In this document: one piece after another, positions 7,048 to 11,944 of the stretch
How the letters are laid out: every line of letters starts with the position of its first letter
How positions within the stretch are numbered: position 1 is the first letter of the stretch
DNA from: Polaromonas sp.
Lineage (GTDB): Bacteria; Pseudomonadota; Gammaproteobacteria; Burkholderiales; Burkholderiaceae_C
Length of the DNA stretch: 11,944 nucleotides
Direction of reading: 5' to 3'
Assembly: GCA_028292345.1 (NCBI GenBank)
Contig: JAQGMN010000464.1
Coordinates: forward strand, 1 to 11,944
Notes under the pieces: model-generated
What the model saw: the letters and a program-made list of their open reading frames with translations, nothing else
What the model was told of the DNA's origin: nothing
Databases searched by the model: none
Position numbers and translations under genes: made by a program

Positions 7048-7245
7048 ATGAAGAAATCGACAAGGTTTTCACCCGAAGTGCATAAAAGCGCCGTGCGTAT
7101 GGTGGTGCACCATGGCGAATATCTTCTCTGTAAGCCACCATGGAGTCCATTGCGCAACAAATCGGCCGCATTCCCTGAACCTCCCATGAATGGGTGCCCA
7201 AGCATGAAGTCGACGCAGGTTAGCGCGCGGGACTCGCCACGAATG
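7048..7245 (+). pseudogene. Decayed IS3-family orfA remnant (N-terminal part)
   Basis: Translation from ATG 7048 begins MKKSTRFSPEVHKSAVRMVV, the typical start of an IS3-family OrfA (helix-turn-helix transposase subunit). After HHGEY the match moves to another frame, giving MESIAQQIGRIP, stop, TSHEWVPKHEVDAG, stop, RAGLATN. This follows the family order (ESIA-KIG-P-T-HEWV-KHEVDAG-R-GLTT). One frameshift and three in-frame stops make it inactive. The match ends near 7245, so the OrfA leucine zipper and all of OrfB are absent. Bases 7023-7047 just upstream may belong to the element end, but no matching inverted repeat was found. It points away from the esterase gene, opposite to the remnant at 4662-4886. 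Confidence 0.78.
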
Positions 7246-7607
7246 ATCCATGCTGGTTGCTTGACATCAATACCTGCCCAGGCGGTTCAGCGACCCGGCA
7301 AGCACAAGAAAAACCCATGGTGGCTTTGCGGCCAGGACGCCCAGACCCACAGGGCCGGCAGGCTGCGCATTCCAGCCAGGCTGCCGGCCATCAGCGCGAG
7401 AGCTGCCAGTGTCTGTAGCAATGTCCAGCGCACCGGCACCGATTGGCGTAGGCGCCGGGAAATTTAAGCAAGGTACTAGTCCAAGTCGGGTACATGCCCT
7501 ATGCCGCCTTGGTGTTGAGGCCGCTGAGGCAAAGCGCAATTGTCAAGCACGTATTGCCTCGATCGCTTCCAGACAATGGCCAGGGCAGCCGAGAAAGGCC
7601 TTACACC
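7246..7607. other. Intergenic stretch between IS remnant and kinase fragment
   Basis: No supported gene. On the minus strand about 7310-7445 encodes a short hydrophobic stretch (WTLLQTLAALALMAGSLAGM) ending in a stop, possibly a scrap of a membrane protein, without a clear start. The rest should hold the leader of the kinase fragment starting at 7608; GAGAAAGG about ten bases before that ATG may be its ribosome binding site. Confidence 0.35.
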
Positions 7608-7772
7608 ATGATTCGTTCGTCCAACCCCAACCCCGGCAGCCCTGACTTCGCGCTGTCGCCCACGTCGAAAAAAATGCTTGCGCTTCGCGATGAAGTGCTG
7701 GCGCAGTGGAGTCAGAGCGTTCGCAGCGATGTGGAGCCAGCGGGCAGCCTCAAAGAGCCTGTTTTATTGAAC
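7608..7772 (+). pseudogene. 5' fragment of a sensor histidine kinase-type gene (RsbRD-like N-terminus)
   Basis: The first 55 codons from ATG 7608 include FALSPTSKKMLALRDEVL, AQWSQSVRSDV and LKEPVLLN. To my recollection this is the opening of Burkholderiales sensor kinases with an RsbRD-type N-terminal helical domain, where the sequence normally continues TLPxxYDNIAEA. Here the kinase match stops at Asn55 and the frame runs straight into a dehydrogenase at Gln56. No other kinase domain (H box, N box, G box) follows in the window, so all signalling function is lost. A stand-alone receiver at 11403-11795 could once have been its partner. The identification rests on a short segment, so RsbRD membership is likely but not certain. 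Confidence 0.52.
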
Positions 7773-9067
7773 CAAGGCGGCCGCTACACGCTGGAGACCG
7801 TTTCCCCGGCGGACCACTACCGCTACCAGCAAATTCAATCGATACGCGAGGTGCTGCCGTTTGAGCCGTCGCTGGCATCGGCCATTGCCTGTGGTGCCGA
7901 TCCCGACACCCGAATCATTTCCTTTACCGTGACCGAAGCCGGGTGCTACTTGGCACCCCAGGGCAGACTCGACCTTTCTTCGCCCGAAGTGCAGGCTGAT
8001 CTGGCGCGCGCGCCGCTATGCCTGGCACCACCATCTACGGCGCAGCCTGCGCGATCCTGCGGGCGCGCCACGGGGCCGGCGCGGGTCCGGTGACACTGCT
8101 CAACTGCGACAACCTGCGCCACAACGGTGAGCGTTTTCGCCGCGCGCTGCTGGGCTTCATCGCGCACTGCGACGCACCCGGGTTGGGCGAAGGGGTGAAT
8201 GCCAACACCAGTTGCCCCAGCAGCATGGTCGACCGCATCACGCCACGGCCCGCGCCTGACCTTTTCGCACGGGTGCGCGCTGCGATCGGGCGCGACGATG
8301 GCGCGGCAGTGACGGCCGAGACTTTTATGCAATGGGTGATTGAGGACCGTTTTGTGGCTGGCCGGCCTGACCGGGGCCGCGTCGGCGTTGAACTGGTCGA
8401 TTCGATACTCCCTGATGAAGAGGCCAAGGTACGCATACTCAACGCCAGCCATAGCTGCATCGCATGGGCTGGCACACTCATTGGTTTGCCATATGTCCAC
8501 AAGGCTATCGGAGTTCCTGCCGTCCGGCAGATGGCTTTCAACTATGTGACGGATGACGTCATCGCCTGCCTGGACTCTCCCGATCGGCCCGGCCCGCTTG
8601 ACCTGCCGGCCTACCGCGATGAGGTGCTGCACCGTTTCGGCAACGCTGCTTTGCGCGACACCAACGAGCGCGTAGCGATGAACGGTTTTTCAAAGATGCA
8701 GGGCTTTATAGCGCCGACGCTGCGCGACCGACTCGAGATAGGCGCAAGCATCGCAAGCGTGGCTGTGTTGCCGGCGCTGTTTTTGGCTTTCTTGCAGCGC
8801 TGGCATCGAGGCGCTTTGCCATATGTGTACCAAGACCCCAGTATGGATGAGACGGTTGTCCATGCGATGTGCGCAGCGGCCGATCCTGTGGCCGCGTCCT
8901 GCGCAAATTCGGCACTATGGGGTGATATCGCAGGGCATGACCAGCCGACCGCGTCAGTGCGCCTGGCTTTTGCCCAAGTTCAACAGTTCAGTTCAGACAC
9001 AGGTAGCACACCCATCTGGATGGCATGGCCGTCACGGACGAGTTGTGGCGTTGTTTCAGTGCGCTGA
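7773..9067 (+). pseudogene. dalD: Truncated, frameshifted mannitol-family dehydrogenase (D-arabinitol 4-dehydrogenase-like)
   Basis: Remnant of a long-chain polyol dehydrogenase, which oxidises a sugar alcohol with NAD. Homology begins at QGGRYTLETVSP, so the N-terminal 60-70 residues with the nucleotide-binding GLGxFHRAHQ segment are missing and replaced by a kinase fragment. Frame one runs through TRIISFTVTEAGCYLAP to DLARA (about 8008). The match then continues one frame earlier as GTTIYGA, consistent with one missing G in the GC run at 8001-8014; the first frame stops at 8093. The rest (8018-9067) is well preserved: LLNCDNLRHNGERF, SMVDRITPRP, and the catalytic Lys-Asn-His set in KVRILNASH (codons from 8426). 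The last 20 or so residues look unlike the family. Without its cofactor-binding end the product should be inactive. The dalD-type assignment rests on overall similarity; other members of the family are possible. Confidence 0.8.
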
Positions 9068-9085
9068 GGAGGCAAGAATCGTTTC

Positions 9086-10390
9086 TTAAGGTTTTGTGCC
9101 AGCGCCGACGTGTTCGTTTGATGGGTAGCGCCGCGCGATCGCCTCGAGCTGGGGCACCAGCCGCAGCAGCGGCGCTTGCGAGCGAGCCACCAGCCGCAGC
9201 CCCAGCAGGATCTGCTCAAGCCGCTCGGTGATCCACACCGCCTCGGCCGACTCGACCAGCGGCTCGGTCGCGCGCGGCATGGTGAAACTCAAGCCGGCAT
9301 GCACACCGGGCATGTCAAGGCGGGCCGGCAAGGTGCACAAATGCTGGCCGATGCTGCCAAGCACACGCATCAGCTGCAGCGCTGCCTCCAAATCAGCCGT
9401 GCACCGGGCTTGGAGGCGCGCGCCGCTTTGTCCGCCCCATGCCTGCCCCAGCAGCCGCAGCGTGAGCGCATACACCGCATTGCCCAGGTCCAGCACTGCA
9501 GCGGCGCCCGGCTCGTTGATGTGCACGCCGATGGCCGGATCGGCCGGCTTGCGCATCAGCGGGTTGCGGGCAGCGGGCCAGGCCGTTTCAGCGCCACGGC
9601 TCGAAGCGCGCAGTTCGGCCAACTCGTCCCGAATCAATACAAAGCGCACAAAGTGCGAATCCTCGGCAGAGGCGCCGCCCTCCCCCTGGGTCACGATGGT
9701 ATCGAGCGCTGCCAGCGCCTCCTGCAAATTGCTGATAGTTGCCATTCCCGGCAAATCCAGGCGGTCAGGCCCGATCTGCATGGACGGATCACCGCAAAAA
9801 AGCGTTTCGCCGACATCGTTTGCCAGTTCGGTGAGGCAAGCGCGCAGGTGGGCATAAAACTCGCCAATGGTGGCGTAATCCATGGCGCTGGGCATCAGCG
9901 AGGCGCCCGGGCGCGCCCCTCGGTGATAGTCTTCGCGGCGGCTGGCAAAGCTCTTGCCATCGGGCAAGTCGCTGCCTTCGGGCCGCTCGAGGTAGATGAA
10001 ATGGTCCAGCGTGTCCAGGCTGAAGGGCGCCAGTTCCACCACAATGTCGGCCGGATGATAAAGCGGGGCCACCGGCAGGTTGGGCCGGTTGAAATGGGGC
10101 CGCACGCCGATTGCGACCGAAAGATTGGCAATCAACGCCAGGTGCGTCATCTCCTCCATCGCCACTTGCATGATCGAGCCACGCCAGGCGTCGACCTGCT
10201 TCGCCTCGCCGGCCTGCAGCTCGCTTGTGCCAGGCTGCTTCAGGCTGAAGGCCGCATACAGGTAGCAGCACAGCAAATTGTGCTCCAGCTCGGCGGCTTC
10301 GGCCAGAAGATGGGCGAGTTGCTCCCGGGAGCTCAGGCGCAGCTGCAGGGCTGCAGCCGCCTTTTCAATCGCAATCGTTTCGGTGGACAT
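9086..10390 (-). CDS. VioB-type ferritin-like domain protein
   Basis: 434-residue protein with an N-terminal four-helix ferritin-like domain of the kind found in VioB and RebD (Pfam Ferritin-like, PF12902). Those enzymes make the imine dimer in violacein and rebeccamycin synthesis, but many homologues have no known reaction. Helix 1 has AELEHNLLCCYLYAAFSL (Glu34, Glu36, His37) and helix 2 has IMQVAMEEMTHLALIANL (Glu79, Glu80, His83), the expected ExxH-type carboxylate/His metal ligands. NRPNLPVAPLYHP and the later helices follow the family pattern. The C-terminal half (about 230-434) is mostly helical with no motif I recognise. The ATG at 10390 gives the natural start; the open frame extends 38 codons further upstream without family-like sequence. 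Only a weak AGAG lies before the ATG. No tryptophan-oxidation or other pigment genes are nearby, so a violacein-type role is not supported. It converges on the dehydrogenase remnant with an 18-base gap. Confidence 0.8.
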   Translation of the reverse strand: MSTETIAIEKAAAALQLRLSSREQLAHLLAEAAELEHNLLCCYLYAAFSLKQPGTSELQAGEAKQVDAWRGSIMQVAMEEMTHLALIANLSVAIGVRPHFNRPNLPVAPLYHPADIVVELAPFSLDTLDHFIYLERPEGSDLPDGKSFASRREDYHRGARPGASLMPSAMDYATIGEFYAHLRACLTELANDVGETLFCGDPSMQIGPDRLDLPGMATISNLQEALAALDTIVTQGEGGASAEDSHFVRFVLIRDELAELRASSRGAETAWPAARNPLMRKPADPAIGVHINEPGAAAVLDLGNAVYALTLRLLGQAWGGQSGARLQARCTADLEAALQLMRVLGSIGQHLCTLPARLDMPGVHAGLSFTMPRATEPLVESAEAVWITERLEQILLGLRLVARSQAPLLRLVPQLEAIARRYPSNEHVGAGTKP

Positions 10391-11080
10391 AGGGGGCTCT
10401 AGGTTAGGTAGGTTGCAGTTTGATAAAACATCGCTGGAGCCACGCCCGGCCTTGCTTTCCACCAGCGCGGGCTGAACGCGCAACGGTTCATCAGCGCGTA
10501 TCAAATTACCTTGCTACAGCGGCCCGCATGCATCGGACACAGGCTCAGGAAAACGTCAGCCGGTCCGCAATTCAAATCGGGCGTTGGGCAAAGCAGCTGG
10601 GCACCCGGCCCGTGCAAACCCCGTTTCCCGGATGCCTGCCTGACGCCCCTGCATCCCCGCCTCGAGACCGTAAACGTACGGCTCCAGGAACCCGCCCCGC
10701 ATGTCATGGCGGCCATCGCTTACATGCAAAGCACGGACCACCGTAAAAATTGAATGATTGCGATGTGCGCAAAACGTCAATTCATTCAGAGCCCATTGAG
10801 GCCCCAGGCGCCAGTTCATGAACTTCGAAGTCGTGCGTGTGCATGCAAGCGATTGCATGATCGACCCCAGACCGCACACGAATTAGACAGGCGTGCGAAG
10901 CGACTGGTTATTCATGTTCTTTATGGGATTGAGTATGCGTACAGGGCTGCATTCGAAGAAAAACGGCATTCGCACCTTGATAACGACGGTTACCGGCCCA
11001 ACCCGAACACGCCGATGGAGCAGGCCTCGCTCGCCCTGGCCACAGTCGCTCAATCGCTGCCAAGTCAGGAAGGCGTTGTG
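10391..11080. other. Gene-poor stretch with clustered palindromes
   Basis: About 690 bases without a gene I can name. Several 60-110 codon frames are open on both strands but none has a recognisable domain or a good ribosome binding site. The plus frame at about 10980-11097 has coding-like GC-rich third positions and may be a further gene scrap before the NADH dehydrogenase remnant. The left end carries the leader of the ferritin-like gene. Palindromes are grouped at 10813-10859. Confidence 0.45.
10813..10859. repeat. Cluster of three perfect palindromes
   Basis: AGTTCATGAACT (10813-10824) is a 12-bp palindrome, overlapping ACTTCGAAGT (10822-10831), a 10-bp palindrome. CATGCAA-GCGA-TTGCATG (10842-10859) is a 7-bp stem with a 4-base loop. 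Such clustering suggests protein binding sites or an element end, but no adjacent intact promoter is recognised. Confidence 0.4.
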
Positions 11081-11289
11081 ATGCACCCCGTATCGTGATC
11101 GTTGGGGGATGCGCTGGCGGGCTGGCGCAGGCACGCGCCAACCATTTCAAATTCCGCCTGGGCAGGTTCTCGTTCCTGGACCGGGTCGGCAAGACCATCG
11201 ATCTGGCTACCAGCCACGACGAGGCCGGGCGGGAAATCACGCCTGTGCAGACGCTGGGCTACGACACGCTGGTCATGGCCGTCGGTAGT
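11081..11289 (+). pseudogene. ndh: Internally deleted type II NADH dehydrogenase fragment
   Basis: Scrap of a gene for a membrane-bound FAD-dependent NADH:quinone oxidoreductase. The ATG at 11081 begins Met-His-Pro, but the match RIVIVGG...AGGL follows one frame away. This fits a lost C in the run at 11085-11088. The FAD-binding GGGAGG signature has Cys in place of its third Gly (GGCAGG). After AGGLAQARA the sequence jumps to HFKFRLGRFSFLDRVGKTIDL, DEAGREITP and LGYDTLVMAVGS, normally tens of residues further on. The match stops at AVGS (11289). The frameshift, internal deletion and missing C-terminal two thirds make it non-functional. The open frame continues to 11382 with unrelated sequence. 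It lies just upstream of the second receiver gene. Confidence 0.68.
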
Positions 11290-11391
11290 TTGAGCCAGAA
11301 AGGCTTGAACAACTCAATTCAAGGCAAGGCTGGTTACCCTGACGTTTGCCGGTCAACCCCATGCAGGCATCAACTGGCATGAAAAGGAAGC

Positions 11392-11396
11392 AGGAG
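11392..11396 (+). promoter_or_regulatory. Ribosome binding site of the second receiver gene
   Basis: AGGAG lies six bases before ATG 11403. It decides the start: the open frame extends upstream to 11346, but the 19 extra residues do not belong to a receiver fold. Confidence 0.78.
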
Positions 11397-11402
11397 ACAA
11401 CC

Positions 11403-11795
11403 ATGGCGATCACGGCAGTTCTGGTGGATGATGATGAGGGCCTGTGCGAATGCTTGGTTCCCGTGCTGCACGATTTAGCCGACGTGCAGGTGCTGGGTGT
11501 GGCGCAAACACCTGCCGATGCGATTGGCCTGATGGCCAAACATGAGAAAGACTGGGAACTGCCGATCCTCGATATTGATTTGCGCAACGGCAGCGGCCTT
11601 GCGGTGCTGCACGCCTGCCAGAAGCGATCGGCGCATCAGGAGGTGTTTGTCCTGACCAACATGGCGACCGGTCACGTGCGAAGCCGCTGCCATGATTTCG
11701 GGGTGGACGCCGTGTTCGACAAGGCCACGGAATTGGACCAATTCTTTGAATGCTGCAAAAACTTGCAGGCGCATTCCCGCCAGGACCCCCATTGA
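11403..11795 (+). CDS. Stand-alone response regulator receiver protein (second copy)
   Basis: Single-domain CheY-like receiver of 130 residues, without an output domain. From ATG 11403: acidic pocket Asp9-Asp10-Asp11 (AVLVDDDEG), phospho-acceptor Asp57 in PILDIDLRNGSGL, switch Thr85 in VFVLTN and invariant Lys107 in VFDKATELDQF. It should be phosphorylated by a histidine kinase and act through protein contacts. It is similar to the receiver at 1610-1990, sharing VLTN, the DK(S/A)TELD(E/Q)F end and the NG(S/N)GL loop form, so the two are paralogues. A good AGGAG precedes it. The only kinase-like sequence in the window is the 55-codon fragment at 7608, so its present partner is probably encoded elsewhere or beyond the right edge. 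Its TGA overlaps an ATG of a frame that runs off the window. Confidence 0.9.
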   Translation: MAITAVLVDDDEGLCECLVPVLHDLADVQVLGVAQTPADAIGLMAKHEKDWELPILDIDLRNGSGLAVLHACQKRSAHQEVFVLTNMATGHVRSRCHDFGVDAVFDKATELDQFFECCKNLQAHSRQDPH

Positions 11796-11944
11796 TGGCC
11801 TTGCGCTACGCCAGGCCAAGCGCGGGCAAAAAAGCGCGCCTGACTTCGGAAGCTCCCAGCAAGCTCGGCTCAATCGTTCGGGTGAACCACGAGGAATGGC
11901 CGCCCAGGAAATGCGCATGCAGATCGACGAGTTCGCCATGGCGG
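11795..11944 (+). other. Possible partial gene running off the right edge
   Basis: ATG 11795 overlaps the receiver stop as TGATG, a common form of translational coupling, and stays open to the edge (begins MALRYARPSAGKKARL). A second frame is also open here and contains ATG 11896 (MAAQEMRMQIDEFAMA) preceded too closely by GAGGA. I cannot tell which, if either, is coding, and recognise neither. Confidence 0.28.

Noticed and set aside
7946..8632. 228-codon minus-strand frame opposite the dehydrogenase remnant
   Set aside because: The plus strand matches a known dehydrogenase over its whole length; this frame is its antisense shadow.
9176..10402. 408-codon plus-strand frame opposite the ferritin-like gene
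   Set aside because: Antisense shadow of a GC-rich coding sequence; it shows no domain, while the minus strand encodes a recognisable metal-binding protein.
1..11944. CRISPR array, tRNA or rRNA genes
   Set aside because: No regularly spaced repeats, no tRNA-like TTC-containing arm pairs and no rRNA-like sequence were seen when reading the window.

Overview
The window looks like a chromosomal accessory region of a betaproteobacterium, most likely Burkholderiales/Comamonadaceae (Polaromonas-like). The outer genes are GC-rich. The perfect palindrome GCTATAAGTTTTATAGC at 2269-2285 resembles short intergenic repeats I associate with Comamonadaceae. The gene set (stand-alone receivers, umuDC, a VioB-type ferritin-like protein) also fits. 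The genus is an inference.

Layout, left to right. A secreted GH18 chitinase-like enzyme with a C-terminal binding module (+, 310-1467) converges on a stand-alone receiver protein (-, 1610-1990), with a shared hairpin terminator between them. Next comes a complete SOS mutagenesis operon on the minus strand, umuD (3764-4204) then umuC (2453-3751). A near-perfect LexA box overlaps both the predicted -10 element and the umuD start codon. Right of it is a small 52-residue lysine-rich gene (-, 4394-4552) with its own hairpin. A visibly AT-richer block follows, holding a secreted SGNH/CE2-like esterase (-, 5109-6548) with two binding modules of the same type as the chitinase. This block is bracketed by two decayed IS3-family orfA remnants (about 4662-4886 on minus, 7048-7245 on plus).

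From 7600 on the region holds gene fragments. The first 55 codons of what looks like a sensor kinase (RsbRD-like N-terminus) are fused in frame to a mannitol/D-arabinitol dehydrogenase that has lost its N-terminal nucleotide-binding end and carries a further one-base frameshift. A complete VioB-type ferritin-like gene (-, 9086-10390) follows. After a gene-poor stretch with clustered palindromes comes an internally deleted type II NADH dehydrogenase fragment (11081-11289). Last is a second intact stand-alone receiver (+, 11403-11795), similar to the first.

Two themes tie the window together. The chitinase and the SGNH esterase share a Cys-bounded binding module and probably act outside the cytoplasm on the same polymer, plausibly chitin. 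The stretch from 4600 to 11400 carries the marks of repeated insertion, deletion and decay. I did not find a clearly new multi-gene system. The most informative oddities are the kinase/dehydrogenase junction, the probably leaderless LexA-controlled umuD, and the shared module across two enzymes.
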